Shown: positions 43,213 through 53,246 of the stretch, piece by piece | Numbering within the stretch: position 1 is the first letter of the stretch | Layout of the letters: each line of letters begins with the position of its first letter | NCBI GenBank assembly: GCA_964620045.1 | Contig: CAZUJL010000020.1 | Span: forward strand, 1-64,000 | Reading direction: 5' to 3' | DNA from: VFKU01 sp964620045 | GTDB lineage: Bacteria > Hydrogenedentota > Hydrogenedentia > Hydrogenedentales > GCA-2746185 | DNA: 64,000 nucleotides | Position numbers and translations under genes: made by a program | The notes under the pieces: model-generated | What the model was told of the DNA's origin: nothing | Databases searched by the model: none | What the model saw: the letters and a program-made list of their open reading frames with translations, nothing else

Positions 43213-44823
43213 ATGTTCCATCGAATTGTCGCGTTCGTAGTGGCGTTTGCGCTGACTGCGCCCTCGCTTTGGGCGGAAAAACCGGCGCTTGTCGTGTATT
43301 TCGTCGTCGACCAGCTTCGCGGCGACATCCCGTTGCAGTACAAGGACCGCTTCGGCGAGGGCGGGTTCCGGCGCTTCCTCGATCAAGGCACCATCTACAC
43401 CAACGCGCACTATCGTCACGCGATCACGTTTACCGGATGCGGCCACGCGACGCTCGGCACGGGCGGCAATCCGCGCGAGCACGGCATCATCGCCAACGAC
43501 TGGACGGACCCCGCGACGGGCAAGAATGTGTATTGCTCGGAGGACCAAGCGCACAAACTGCTGGGCACGCAGACGGGCGAGCATTCGGGCACGTCGCCGA
43601 AGAACTTGCAAGTGCCGACCCTGGCCGAATCGCTCATTGATGCCAGCGGCGGGGAATCGCGCGTGTTTGGTGTGTCGGGCAAGGACCGCGGCGCAATCCT
43701 CATGGCGGGGGCGAAAGGCAAGGCCTTCTGGTTCAGCAACGAGACCGGCGGATTCGTGACGAGCGACTACTACTATCCGGAGTATCCGGCGTGGGTGGCC
43801 GCCTTCAACACGCCGCCACCCGCGGACAAATATCTGGGCAAGACGTGGGAGCTGTTCCGGCCGGAGGCCGAATACACACATCCTGACGAGCGCCCGACGG
43901 AGGTGGCGAATCCCATCATCGGCGGCGTGTTTCCGCATTCGTTTGAAGGTCTCGACGCGCGCAAGCTCTACAGCATCATGTCGGTCACGCCGTATTCGGA
44001 TGAAATGACCATAAGCTTCGCGAAGGCGATCGTCGAGAACGAAAAACTCGGCCAAGGCGCGGCGACGGATATGCTGACGGTGAGCCTCTCCGCCACCGAC
44101 ATCATCGGGCACCAATTTGGTCCGGAAAGCCGCGAGCACGAGGACCAGATCCTGCGGCTCGACGCGCAGCTCGCGTCGTTCTTCAGCTTCCTCGACGAAA
44201 AAATCGGCACGGGGAAATACCTCGCGGTGTTGAGCGCCGATCACGGCGTCGATGGCAATCCCGACGAAAAACCGAGCGGCCAGACGAACCCCGTCGACAT
44301 GGTGAAGGCCGTGAAGGACGCGCTGAAGGGCAAGTACGGCGACACCGAGGAGTACGTGCAGGTATTCACGGCGCCATACATCGTGTTTACACCCGCGCTG
44401 GTGGAATCGCGGCCGGCGGACATTCCCGCGATGGAAGACCTCGCGGCGGAAGTGCTGCGCGGCGTGCCGGGCGTGGCCTACGCAATTCCCGCGCACAAGA
44501 TCGTCGCGGGCGAACTCGATGCCGCGAACCCGATCATGGATAAGGTCGCGCGCTCTTTTCATCCGGGGCGTTCCGGCAATATCTACGTCGTGCAGGACGC
44601 GTATCACCGGTTCTTCTCCGGCAAGCCGACGTCGAGCGCGACACACGGCTCGCCGTATCCCTACGACACCTACGTGCCGGTGTACTTCTACGGCCCCGGC
44701 ATCCCCGCGAAGGAAGTGGACGATCTCGTCGGGCCGGAGAACATCGTGCCCACGCTGGCCACGCTCCTCGGCGTTCCCATTCCGTCCGGCGCGAAGGAAG
44801 CGCCGCTCAAGGTTCTCCCCTAG
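43213..44823 (+). CDS. PafA-like alkaline phosphatase
   Basis: A 536-residue periplasmic phosphatase of the alkaline phosphatase superfamily. The signal peptide spans about 1-21 (LTAPSLWAE). Metal and active-site features: VVDQLRGD with Asp33, the presumed nucleophile Thr74 in FTGCGHATLGTG, IIANDW with the conserved Asn, SGKDRGAILMAG with the Lys/Arg pair of PafA enzymes, and LSADHGV. PafA cleaves phosphomonoesters with Zn and is often insensitive to phosphate. A start at 43204 is also possible. It precedes phoX by 88 bp. Confidence 0.87.
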   Translation: MFHRIVAFVVAFALTAPSLWAEKPALVVYFVVDQLRGDIPLQYKDRFGEGGFRRFLDQGTIYTNAHYRHAITFTGCGHATLGTGGNPREHGIIANDWTDPATGKNVYCSEDQAHKLLGTQTGEHSGTSPKNLQVPTLAESLIDASGGESRVFGVSGKDRGAILMAGAKGKAFWFSNETGGFVTSDYYYPEYPAWVAAFNTPPPADKYLGKTWELFRPEAEYTHPDERPTEVANPIIGGVFPHSFEGLDARKLYSIMSVTPYSDEMTISFAKAIVENEKLGQGAATDMLTVSLSATDIIGHQFGPESREHEDQILRLDAQLASFFSFLDEKIGTGKYLAVLSADHGVDGNPDEKPSGQTNPVDMVKAVKDALKGKYGDTEEYVQVFTAPYIVFTPALVESRPADIPAMEDLAAEVLRGVPGVAYAIPAHKIVAGELDAANPIMDKVARSFHPGRSGNIYVVQDAYHRFFSGKPTSSATHGSPYPYDTYVPVYFYGPGIPAKEVDDLVGPENIVPTLATLLGVPIPSGAKEAPLKVLP

Positions 44824-44911
44824 TCTCAATCGCACGCACGTCTAATTCATCGCTAACACGCGGTTGGTACGGTCGCAGCTTGTGTCCGTATCACCAGCGA
44901 GGGATCGTGCG

Positions 44912-46309
44912 ATGAATTCCACCCGGCGGCAGTTTCTGAAACAGTGTGGCGCGGTGAGCCTTGGGTTCGCGGGCCTGCAAACGATGTTTGTGCGCACGGC
45001 GAATGCCCTGCCCGATCCGGGCCGCGCGGCCGAAGCCACGCTCGGGCCACTCCTCAAAGATCCACGCGGTCTGCTCGACCTGCCCGAAGGCTTCACCTAC
45101 AACGTGTTCTCGATCGCCGGGCAGACGATGACTGACGGCTTCGAAGTGCCCGGCGCGGCGGACGGCATGGCGGCGTTCCCCGGCCCGGACGGCAAGACGA
45201 TCCTCGTGCGTAACCACGAGCTGTACGGAGACATCGCGGCGAACGGCCCCTTCGGCCGAGGCAACGAGTTGTTCAAAAACATCGATCCGAAAATGCTGTA
45301 TGACGCGGGCCACGGCAAGACACCGGGCCTCGGCGGCACGACGACGATCCTGTTCGACACACGCACGCAGACGAAGGAAGACGAGCGCCTGAGCCTCGCG
45401 GGCACGCTGCGCAATTGCGCCGGCGGGCCGACGCCGTGGAACTCGTGGATCACGTGCGAGGAAACGGTGCTGCGCGCGGGCGAGGAATGCGAGAAGGACC
45501 ACGGCTACAACTTTGAAGTGCGCGCGCAGTTTCGCGGCGGACTCGCCGATCCCGTACCCCTGACGGCGATGGGCCGCTTTAATCACGAAGCGGTCGCGGT
45601 CGATGCCGCCTCAGGGATCGTGTACCAGACCGAGGACCGGCAGGACGGCGTACTCTACCGGTACATTCCGAACACGCCCGGCCAGCTGGTGAACGGCGGG
45701 CGCCTGCAGGCGCTCATGGTGCGCGATCAGGCCTCGCTCGATACGCGCAACTGGGACGTCGCGCCGGCCGTGTCGCGCGGGCAGAAGCTGCCCGTGCAGT
45801 GGGTCGATCTACGCCTCGTGGAATCGCCGGAAGACGACCTGCGCTACCGTGCCTTCGAACGCGGCGCGGCACGCTTTGCGCGCGGCGAAGGCATGTGGGC
45901 CGGCAAGGACGGCATCTACTTCGCCTGCACCTCGGGCGGGCGCGCGCACCGGGGACAGATCTGGCGCTATGTACCGAGCGCGACGGAGGGCACGGCGGAC
46001 GAAGCCGCGAATGCGGGCACGCTGGAGCTGTTCGTGGAACCGAACGACAGCGGGCTCATCGACAATGCCGACAACCTCACCGTCGCGCCCTGGGGCGATC
46101 TCGTCGTCTGCGAAGACGGCGACGGCGAGCAATTCGTCGTGGGCGTGACGCCGAAGGGCGAGTTCTACCGCATCGCGCGCAACGCCACCGGCGACAGCGA
46201 ATTCGCCGGCGCGTGCTTCTCGCCGGACGGCACGACGCTGTTTGTAAACATCCAGCACATGGGCCTGTCGCTCGCGATCACGGGCCCCTGGCAGAAACGA
46301 CTCGCTTAG
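44912..46309 (+). CDS. PhoX-family phosphatase (Tat-exported)
   Basis: A 465-residue member of the PhoX/DUF839 family, calcium- and iron-dependent phosphatases. The N-terminus STRRQFLKQCGAVSLGFAG is a twin-arginine signal. Typical segments are TILVRNHELYGD, GTLRNCAGGPTPWNSWITCEET, and GRFNHEAVAVD. GAGGGA is 7 nt before the ATG. With the PafA-like gene upstream this makes two unrelated exported phosphatases in tandem. The 3' end overlaps the convergent acyl-CoA ligase gene by 4 bp. Confidence 0.9.
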   Translation: MNSTRRQFLKQCGAVSLGFAGLQTMFVRTANALPDPGRAAEATLGPLLKDPRGLLDLPEGFTYNVFSIAGQTMTDGFEVPGAADGMAAFPGPDGKTILVRNHELYGDIAANGPFGRGNELFKNIDPKMLYDAGHGKTPGLGGTTTILFDTRTQTKEDERLSLAGTLRNCAGGPTPWNSWITCEETVLRAGEECEKDHGYNFEVRAQFRGGLADPVPLTAMGRFNHEAVAVDAASGIVYQTEDRQDGVLYRYIPNTPGQLVNGGRLQALMVRDQASLDTRNWDVAPAVSRGQKLPVQWVDLRLVESPEDDLRYRAFERGAARFARGEGMWAGKDGIYFACTSGGRAHRGQIWRYVPSATEGTADEAANAGTLELFVEPNDSGLIDNADNLTVAPWGDLVVCEDGDGEQFVVGVTPKGEFYRIARNATGDSEFAGACFSPDGTTLFVNIQHMGLSLAITGPWQKRLA

Positions 46310-47937
46310 CCGTTCGTCGCCGCGTAGTCGCCAAACTGCTCGCGCAGTTTCAGTTTGTTGAATTTGCCGACGCTGGTTTTCGGAACTTCGTCGATGAAGA
46401 CCACGCTATCGGGCACCATCCACTTCGCGATGCGTTCGGCCAGGTAATTCTTGATATCGGCCTCGCTCGCGGATTGGCCCTTCTTGAGCACCACACAGGC
46501 CAGCGGGCGCTCGTCCCACTTCGGATGCGGGATCGCGATCACGGCCGCCTCCGCCACGGCCGGATGGCCCATGATCATGTTTTCCAGATCGACCGAACTG
46601 ATCCATTCGCCGCCGGACTTCACGAGGTCCTTCGCGCGGTCCTGAATCTTGATGTAGCCAATTTCGTCGATGGTCACGATGTCGCCGGTCTTGAACCAGC
46701 CATCGTCCGTGAAGCGGTCCGCCGCATCCGGGCGGTTGTAGTACGCGCTCGCGATCCACGGCCCGCGCACTTCGAGCTCGCCCATGGTCTTGCCGTCCCA
46801 CGGGATCAGGCCCGCGTCTGACCGGCCGCGGATCTCAACCATCGGCGCGGGTGTGCCCTGCATCGCGCGGTACTCGTATTGCGTGTCCAGCGGCTTCGTG
46901 CGCAGGTCGCTGTTGAGGTTCGACACCGTGCCCATCGGCGAGAGTTCCGTCATGCCCCACGCCTGCACGATGTTGAGGCCGTGCTTCTCCTGCATGTTCT
47001 TCATCAGGCTCACGGGCACGGCGGACCCGCCGACGATCATCTTGCGCAACTTCTTGAGGTTGTACTTACCGGGATTCGCATCGAGCGTTTGCAGAATGCC
47101 CTGCCAAATCGTCGGCACACCGGCCGTCATCGTCACGCCTTCCTGCTCGAGGTCTTCCAGCAGGCTTGGCACGTCGAGGAACGGCCCCGGAAACACCAGT
47201 TTCGGCCCCGCCATGCCGGCAGCGTACGGCAGGCCCCAGGCGTTCGCGTGGAACATCGGCACGATCGGCAACAGCACGTCGGACTCGCGCAAATCGTGCA
47301 CATCGGACATCATCGAGCCCAGCGAATGCAGCACCATCGAGCGGTGCGAATACAGCACGCCCTTCGGCCGCCCCGTGGTACCCGAGGTGTAGCAGGTCGC
47401 CGCGGCCTGCTTCTCGCGCAACTTGATGGCGTTGTAGTCGAACTTCTTGTCGTCTTCCGCGCCGATGAATTGCTCGAAGTCGATCATGCCCTTCGGCATC
47501 GGCTCGTGCGAGCTGCGGATCATGATGTAGTGCTGCGCCTTGATGCGATCTTTAAAATTGTTCAGCAGCGGCAACAGCGACTCGTCGAAAATGATCGCGC
47601 GATCGCTCGCGTCGTTCGCGATGTATTCGAGATCATCCGGGTGCAGGCGCAGGTTCAGCGTGTGCAGCACGGCGCCGATGATGGGAATCGCGAAGTACGC
47701 CTCGAAGTGGCGGTAGTGGTTCCAGCACAGCGTGCCGACGGCCTCGCCCGGTTTGATGCCCAGGCGCTGCAGCGCCAGCGCGAGTTTCTTTGTGCGCTTG
47801 ACCATATCGCCGTAGGTGTAACGGTGGAAGGATTTGTCCGGCTGGCGAGTGACGATTTCCTTCTTGTAGAAATGCTGCTCCGCGCGACGCAGCACTGCGT
47901 CCAGCGTCAGATCGAAATCCATCATCAAGCCGTCCAT
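46306..47937 (-). CDS. Acyl-CoA synthetase (AMP-forming)
   Basis: A 543-residue adenylate-forming ligase that activates a fatty or related acid to its CoA thioester. Motifs: CYTSGTTGRPKGVLYSHRS, QAWGMTELSP, WFKTGDIVTIDEIGYIKIQDRAKDLVKSGGEWIS and the C-terminal catalytic Lys in KTSVGKFNK. The sequence resembles medium- and long-chain FadD-type ligases. GAGGAG lies 5 nt before the ATG. No other beta-oxidation gene is adjacent, so the substrate length is uncertain. Confidence 0.92.
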   Translation of the reverse strand: MDGLMMDFDLTLDAVLRRAEQHFYKKEIVTRQPDKSFHRYTYGDMVKRTKKLALALQRLGIKPGEAVGTLCWNHYRHFEAYFAIPIIGAVLHTLNLRLHPDDLEYIANDASDRAIIFDESLLPLLNNFKDRIKAQHYIMIRSSHEPMPKGMIDFEQFIGAEDDKKFDYNAIKLREKQAAATCYTSGTTGRPKGVLYSHRSMVLHSLGSMMSDVHDLRESDVLLPIVPMFHANAWGLPYAAGMAGPKLVFPGPFLDVPSLLEDLEQEGVTMTAGVPTIWQGILQTLDANPGKYNLKKLRKMIVGGSAVPVSLMKNMQEKHGLNIVQAWGMTELSPMGTVSNLNSDLRTKPLDTQYEYRAMQGTPAPMVEIRGRSDAGLIPWDGKTMGELEVRGPWIASAYYNRPDAADRFTDDGWFKTGDIVTIDEIGYIKIQDRAKDLVKSGGEWISSVDLENMIMGHPAVAEAAVIAIPHPKWDERPLACVVLKKGQSASEADIKNYLAERIAKWMVPDSVVFIDEVPKTSVGKFNKLKLREQFGDYAATNG

Positions 47938-48043
47938 GCGATCTCCTCATCTCGTCCGGGGGTGCCAAAAATGGGCCAAAAACCATTGAAAAATAGCAAA
48001 CGGCCCGCACGCGGTCAACGCGCGAGCCGCGGTGGAAACAGGC

Positions 48044-49708
48044 CTAACCGACCATCGACGGCGGGTTAATTTCTTCCCACAGTTTGCGGAACTCGCCGCG
48101 GTGGTCGTTTTCTACGCGCGTGTCGTTGTCGAACACCATCTCGGGCCGCTTCTCCAAGTCATATGGCGCCCATTTCGGAATCTCGGCATTGTTGGGATCG
48201 CCCGTGCGCGCGAACGCCACCCATGCCGACGCGAGCCGGTCGGCCATCTTCCACGCCTCGGGCGACTCGCCGTACATCGCGCCGCGCGCGTTGTGGAATG
48301 CCGGGCCCACGTCCATCCCGTGCACCGCGCCGAACTTCCCGCCGAAGGCCGGGCATGGCCACTCCCAGGTGTACACATACGCCGGCGCTTTGCCCTGTTG
48401 CGCCTTCAGCTCCGCCTGCTTGATCGCCTCTCGCCGGAAGACCGTGTCGGTCATGATCTGCGCCTGCACGAGATACGGCGATTTGTCCGGATACGTTTTG
48501 CGGTACAGCGCCAGGATGCGATCCGCGTTCTCTTTGAACTGGCCCTTCACGACGCCCTTGAGACCGTCTTCGGTCAGATTAAAATTCGCAAGCCAGACGC
48601 CCGAATCTTCCAGCGTACTCCCCACAATCATCGGCACCGTCGCCGATTCTTCCGGCGCCGCGGGATCAAAGGGATGGTGCGGGATTGTGTTGCCCAACAC
48701 CGGCCCGAAATTGGCCGAGGTCCCCATCGACGCTTGTACATCGATCAGTTGCTCCCACGGGAGCTTCTGGATATCCGCGACGTTGCTCTTGCTCAAGCCG
48801 CACGCTGCCACAAATCGTTCCGCCAGCTTCGACGCCGCTTCCTGCTCAAGCACTCTTCGCAACGAACCGCTCTGCACAGCCGCGCGGTGAAACAAGCCTT
48901 TTGCGCCGGGCATCCCCATCATCGCCGTGGTCTTCGCGCCGCCGCCGGACTGCCCGAAGATCATCACCGTGTTCGGGTCGCCGCCGAAATTGCCGATGTT
49001 GTCGCGCACCCATTCCAGCGCGGCCACCAAATCCAGCAGGCCGGCGACGCCCGCGTTCGCGAATTCCTCGGGCGCGCCCGCACCCACGAGGTGCGTGAAT
49101 CCGAACGACGCCAGCCGGTGGTTCGGCGTCACCACCACGACGTCGCCGTAGCGCGCGAGTGGATCGCCATAAAACCCGCTGGCGTTGTTCGAGCCGGTGG
49201 TGTACCCGCCGCCGTGGAAGCTCACCAGCACCGGGCGCTTCTTGCCGTCGTTCACGCCGGGGGTGCACACGTTCAGCACGAGGCAATCCTCGCCCATGCC
49301 GCCGGGCTGCTCGTCCCACTGAATCAGGCGCGCATAGTCGCGCTTCGGGTCCGCCGGCACCTGCGGCGAAATCTGGCCATGGCCGAGGCATTCGCGCACG
49401 CCCGTCCACGGCTCCGGTTTTTGCGGCGCCATGAAACGGTTCTTGCCGCCGGTCGAGGCGCCATACGGCACGCCTTTGAACTGCTTGATGCCGCCGACGT
49501 CGATGCCGCGCACTTTTCCGGAGGTGGTCTCGACATCGCAGAACAGCGACTTGGCGGTCGGCGTCCACGTACCGCGAATGGCCGGTCCGCCCTCAGGGTG
49601 TACAACCACTTCCTGCTGCGCACCGGCGCGCGCGGCACTCGCCGCGGCAATCAAGGCCGCGCCGCCTTTTACAAATGTCCGCCGCGAAAATGTGTTGTTG
49701 TCGTTCAT
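48044..49708 (-). CDS. Exported type B carboxylesterase
   Basis: A 554-residue alpha/beta hydrolase of the carboxylesterase/para-nitrobenzyl esterase group. SRRTFVKGGAALIAAASAARAGA is a Tat-type signal. The oxyanion loop is SFHGGGYTTGS. The nucleophile elbow reads FGQSGGGAKT, where the family usually has GESAGG. The late His is in AVHGMDVGPAF. The start at 49708 is supported by GAGGGG 7 nt upstream, rather than 49771. Substrate unknown. Confidence 0.9.
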   Translation of the reverse strand: MNDNNTFSRRTFVKGGAALIAAASAARAGAQQEVVVHPEGGPAIRGTWTPTAKSLFCDVETTSGKVRGIDVGGIKQFKGVPYGASTGGKNRFMAPQKPEPWTGVRECLGHGQISPQVPADPKRDYARLIQWDEQPGGMGEDCLVLNVCTPGVNDGKKRPVLVSFHGGGYTTGSNNASGFYGDPLARYGDVVVVTPNHRLASFGFTHLVGAGAPEEFANAGVAGLLDLVAALEWVRDNIGNFGGDPNTVMIFGQSGGGAKTTAMMGMPGAKGLFHRAAVQSGSLRRVLEQEAASKLAERFVAACGLSKSNVADIQKLPWEQLIDVQASMGTSANFGPVLGNTIPHHPFDPAAPEESATVPMIVGSTLEDSGVWLANFNLTEDGLKGVVKGQFKENADRILALYRKTYPDKSPYLVQAQIMTDTVFRREAIKQAELKAQQGKAPAYVYTWEWPCPAFGGKFGAVHGMDVGPAFHNARGAMYGESPEAWKMADRLASAWVAFARTGDPNNAEIPKWAPYDLEKRPEMVFDNDTRVENDHRGEFRKLWEEINPPSMVG

Positions 49709-49878
49709 GCGAAAACCCCTCGATACGTTCGAATGCCGCTGGAAATAGCCACTGGGTCGAGCGCCGTTCACGATACACCGATGTTTTTGAGATTGTCACT
49801 CAGGTTTCGTTCGCGCGGATACCCTAAAATCGGTCACAATTGAGCCGATCCATGTTCCGAACAGGAATTTAGAGACCC

Positions 49879-50583
49879 GTGCCCAAAAATTCTCAATCGC
49901 CCGCCGTCGTGCTCCTCAGCGGCGGTATGGATTCCAGTGTGCTTCTGCACTACGTCTCGCTCACGTTCCAATGCGCGCCGATCCACGCACTGAGCTTCGA
50001 CTATGGCCAGCGGCACCGGCGCGAACTCGACAGTGCGCGGTGGCAGTCCAAAAACGCCGGCGTGGCCGTGCACAAGGTGCTCGACCTTTCGTTCCTCGCG
50101 GACGTGGTTAAAAGCGGCACCACGCTCGTACAGGGTGGCGCGGCGGTGCCTGATTTTTCCGCGCTCGCGCCGGCCCTGCTCGATCAGCCGCCCACCTATG
50201 TGCCGAACCGCAACATGATTCTGCTCTCGCTTGCTGCAGCCTATGCGGAGTCCAACGGCATCTTCGACGTTTTCTACGGCGCGCAGGCGCACGACGAATA
50301 CGGCTACTGGGACTGCACGCGCGATTTCCTCGAACGCATCAACGCGACGCTGGCGCTGAACCGCCGCGACCCCGTGACCATTCACGCGCCGCTGATCGGC
50401 AAGCGCAAAGCGGAACTCGTGCGCATGGGCCAGGCGCTCGGCGTGGATTTCGCGCAGACGTGGAGCTGCTACCGCGGCGGCGAGAAGGCCTGCGGCACCT
50501 GCCCCACTTGCGTCGAGCGCCTCAATGCCTTCCGCGAGGCCGGCGCCTACGACCCCCTGCCCTACACCGCCATTCTCACGTAG
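49879..50583 (+). CDS. queC: 7-cyano-7-deazaguanine synthase
   Basis: Converts 7-carboxy-7-deazaguanine to preQ0 with ATP and ammonia in queuosine synthesis. The PP-loop is LLSGGMDSSV; the zinc site is CYRGGEKACGTCPTCVERL with four Cys. At 234 residues it has normal length. It starts with GTG at 49879 and a weak ribosome-binding site. The other queuosine genes are not in the window. Confidence 0.96.
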   Translation: MPKNSQSPAVVLLSGGMDSSVLLHYVSLTFQCAPIHALSFDYGQRHRRELDSARWQSKNAGVAVHKVLDLSFLADVVKSGTTLVQGGAAVPDFSALAPALLDQPPTYVPNRNMILLSLAAAYAESNGIFDVFYGAQAHDEYGYWDCTRDFLERINATLALNRRDPVTIHAPLIGKRKAELVRMGQALGVDFAQTWSCYRGGEKACGTCPTCVERLNAFREAGAYDPLPYTAILT

Positions 50584-50589
50584 CGCGCG

Positions 50590-50618
50590 TTGCGCATCGG
50601 CCGGGAGTACGTTAGGCT
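50590..50618 (+). promoter_or_regulatory. Predicted promoter of the exported MBL gene
   Basis: TTGCGC (50590-50595) and TAGGCT (50613-50618) are 17 nt apart. A GCGGGC-GGC-GCCCGC hairpin (50628-50642) lies just before the GGGAGGA ribosome-binding site. Confidence 0.4.
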
Positions 50619-50656
50619 AGGAACTTCGCGGGCGGCGCCCGCCGGGAGGAAGACTC

Positions 50657-51508
50657 ATGCGTTTTGTTCTGGGAGCTTTGTTGTTGGTCGCGGCGCCGGT
50701 GTTTGCGCAGCAGGACGTACCTGTGACGGCACAAAACGTGTCGGGACCGGTGCACATGCTGACGGGCAATGGCGGCAACATCGGCGTGTCCGCCGGTGAA
50801 GACGGCCTGCTGATTATCGACACGCAGTTTGCCAACATGGCCGGCAAGATCACCGCCGAGCTCGACAAGCTGAACAAGGGCCCGCTGAAGTTCGTGGTGA
50901 ACACGCACTTCCACCAGGACCACACGGGCGGCAATCAGGCGCTTGCGCAGAACTCGATCGTCGTGGCGAGCGCGAACGTGCGCACGCGCATGATCGGCAG
51001 CCGCGACCTCAGCGACGCGGCCTTCCGCAACAGCCTGCCGACGATTACGTACAACCAACCCACGCAGCTCTACATCAACGGCGAAACGATTGAGCTGATC
51101 CCGCTCGGGCCGGGCCACACCGACGGCGACACGCTGGTGCACTTCACGAAATCGAACGTGTACCACACGGGCGACCAGTTCACGAACGGCATGTATCCCT
51201 TCATCGATCTCGCGGGCGGCGGCGATGTGCAGGGGTATCTCAACAATGTCGCGAAGCTGATCGAAATCATCCCGGCCGACGCGAAGATCATCCCTGGCCA
51301 CGGCGTGTTGGCGACCAAAAAGGACCTCGAAACCTTCCAGGCCGTCCTGCTGGACACCATCGGCATCGTGCGAAAAGGCATCGCCGACGGCAAAGATCAG
51401 GAAACGCTGCAGAAGGAAGGCCTGCCCGCGAAGTATGAATCCTGGGGCAAGAACTTCATCGCCAACAACCGCTGGATTTCGATCGTCTACCAGAGCTACA
51501 CGCGCTAA
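50657..51508 (+). CDS. Exported metallo-beta-lactamase-fold hydrolase
   Basis: A 283-residue periplasmic MBL protein. The signal peptide is about 1-18 (LLLVAAPVFAQ). The zinc signature NTHFHQDHTGG is at 83-92, with further ligands in GPGHTDGD, TGDQF and IPGHG. It resembles the SoxH/quinoprotein-relay group more than true beta-lactamases, but B3-like activity cannot be excluded. It is 9 bp upstream of an exported alpha/beta hydrolase and probably co-transcribed with it. Confidence 0.87.
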   Translation: MRFVLGALLLVAAPVFAQQDVPVTAQNVSGPVHMLTGNGGNIGVSAGEDGLLIIDTQFANMAGKITAELDKLNKGPLKFVVNTHFHQDHTGGNQALAQNSIVVASANVRTRMIGSRDLSDAAFRNSLPTITYNQPTQLYINGETIELIPLGPGHTDGDTLVHFTKSNVYHTGDQFTNGMYPFIDLAGGGDVQGYLNNVAKLIEIIPADAKIIPGHGVLATKKDLETFQAVLLDTIGIVRKGIADGKDQETLQKEGLPAKYESWGKNFIANNRWISIVYQSYTR

Positions 51509-51517
51509 CCCGCAAAC

Positions 51518-52384
51518 ATGAACGCCTGCCGCATCGCCGTGTGCCTGCTCGCCGTCTGTGCGGCGGCGCGTGCCGATGAGCTGATCCTGAGTTCCGGCTT
51601 CGTCGAAAGCGGCGGCGAGCAGATCTATTATGAGTCCGTGGGCACCGGCGACGCGCTCGTGCTCTCGCACGGCCTCGGCGGCAATCACGCGATCTGGTAT
51701 CAGCAGGTGCCGGAATTCGCCAAGCGCTATCGCGTGATCACGTGGGACCAGCGCGGATTCGGGCGATCGACGAACACGAAGAACGAAACCGGTCCTGCTG
51801 TCGCCGGGGACGACCTCCGCGCGGTGCTGGATCATCTGCACATCAATCGCGCGCACCTCGTCGGCCAATCGATGGGTGGCTGGGCCGTGATGGGCTTCGC
51901 GCTGGCGCATCCGGAGCGCGTGCAGTCGCTGGTGCTAGCGGATACCCTCGGCGGCATCTATACGTCGGAAGCCGAGAAGCACTTCGATGCCTACATCCGC
52001 ACAGCCGCGGGTAGTCCGCCGCCCGATAAACTGCCCATCACCCAGCACCCGGCCATCGGCGAGCAGCTCGGCCCGCAAGACCCGGCCAAGGCCTTCCTGT
52101 ACCGCCAGATCGGCGGTACCACGGCCCCCGCGCCACCGGGCATGGGCCTCAAGCTGCGACAGACAGCGTTTCCGCTCGACAAAATCCGCGCGCTGAAGGT
52201 GCCCACGCTGTTCGTCGTCGGACAGAACGACCCAATCTTTCCGCCCGCCGTCGTGCGCAGTATCGCGGCGGAAATCCAAGGTGCCCGCATGGTCGAGTTG
52301 CCCCGCACGGGACATTCGCCGTATTTTGAGACGCCTGCGGCATGGAATGCGGCGGTTTCAGAATTTCTGTCTGCGGCGCACTAA
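51518..52384 (+). CDS. Exported alpha/beta hydrolase
   Basis: A 288-residue hydrolase with signal peptide 1-19 (CLLAVCAAARADE). The family layout is complete: oxyanion LSHGLGGNHAIW, WDQRGFGRS, nucleophile GQSMGG, acid region VVGQNDPIFP and catalytic His in TGHSPYFETP. It resembles 3-oxoadipate enol-lactonase and related esterases; with the exported MBL upstream it may act on lactones or esters outside the cytoplasm, which is inference. Confidence 0.87.
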   Translation: MNACRIAVCLLAVCAAARADELILSSGFVESGGEQIYYESVGTGDALVLSHGLGGNHAIWYQQVPEFAKRYRVITWDQRGFGRSTNTKNETGPAVAGDDLRAVLDHLHINRAHLVGQSMGGWAVMGFALAHPERVQSLVLADTLGGIYTSEAEKHFDAYIRTAAGSPPPDKLPITQHPAIGEQLGPQDPAKAFLYRQIGGTTAPAPPGMGLKLRQTAFPLDKIRALKVPTLFVVGQNDPIFPPAVVRSIAAEIQGARMVELPRTGHSPYFETPAAWNAAVSEFLSAAH

Positions 52385-52441
52385 ACCAATTCGCATCAAC
52401 TGCCGTCCAATTACGGCAAAAAATTTCAGGGAGATTCCGAA

Positions 52442-53230
52442 ATGGTCCGGCAACTGGGGCAATGGATTGCGGTATGCTGCGCGGCACTGATTTTTAGCGG
52501 CTGCATTAACGTGCGTGTGCACGACAATGCCGTGGATGTTCAGCACGACATGACCCAAAGCACCAACGGTTTCTACGCCTTCCGCACCAATATCGATGGT
52601 GACTCGTGGCCGTCTGTGGTGTATGTGCCCGCGGGCTACACACCCGACAAGGAATGGCCGCTGATCGTTTTCCTACACGGCATGGGCGAGCGCGGCGACG
52701 ACGGCTGGAAGCAGTCGGAAGTCGGCATCGGCGGCGCGATCCGCATGAACCCGGAGCGCTTCCCGGCGATCGTCGTGATGCCACAGTGCGCGAAGAGCAC
52801 CACGTGGGGCTCGGATGAAAATCCTGAAGGCGCGCCGGCGTGGAAGCACATCGACGCTGTGATCGCGTACGCCAAGCAGCACTACCACATTGACGAAGAC
52901 CGCGTGCTGCTCACGGGCCTCTCCATGGGCGGCTTCGGCACGTACCACTACGGCGCGATGCGCGCGGACCAGATCGCGGCCTTCATGCCCATCTGCGGCG
53001 GCGGAAACGTGGCCGATGCGAAGGAACTCGCGCGACGCCCGTTGTGGGCCTTCCACGGCCTCGCGGATACGGTCGTGCCGCCGCAGCGATCCGAGGAAAT
53101 GGTCGCGGCGATCAAGGCCGCCGGTGGCGACGCCAAGCTAACGGAATACGAAGGCGTGAGCCACAACAGTTGGGACAAGACCTACCGCAATCAGGAAAAC
53201 ATCGAGTGGCTGCTCAGGCAGTCGCTGTAG
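52442..53230 (+). CDS. Esterase lipoprotein (dienelactone hydrolase/PHB depolymerase-like)
   Basis: A 262-residue lipid-anchored hydrolase. Lipobox IFSGC gives Cys21. Catalytic features: VFLHGMGERGDDG, nucleophile GLSMGGFG, acid region AFHGLADTVVPP and His in GVSHNSWDKTY. The same fold is found in feruloyl esterase-like and predicted peptidase families. It is the third exported esterase-type gene in the run after queC and ends at a bidirectional terminator. Confidence 0.85.
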   Translation: MVRQLGQWIAVCCAALIFSGCINVRVHDNAVDVQHDMTQSTNGFYAFRTNIDGDSWPSVVYVPAGYTPDKEWPLIVFLHGMGERGDDGWKQSEVGIGGAIRMNPERFPAIVVMPQCAKSTTWGSDENPEGAPAWKHIDAVIAYAKQHYHIDEDRVLLTGLSMGGFGTYHYGAMRADQIAAFMPICGGGNVADAKELARRPLWAFHGLADTVVPPQRSEEMVAAIKAAGGDAKLTEYEGVSHNSWDKTYRNQENIEWLLRQSL

Positions 53231-53246
53231 ACACTCCACGTAATAA

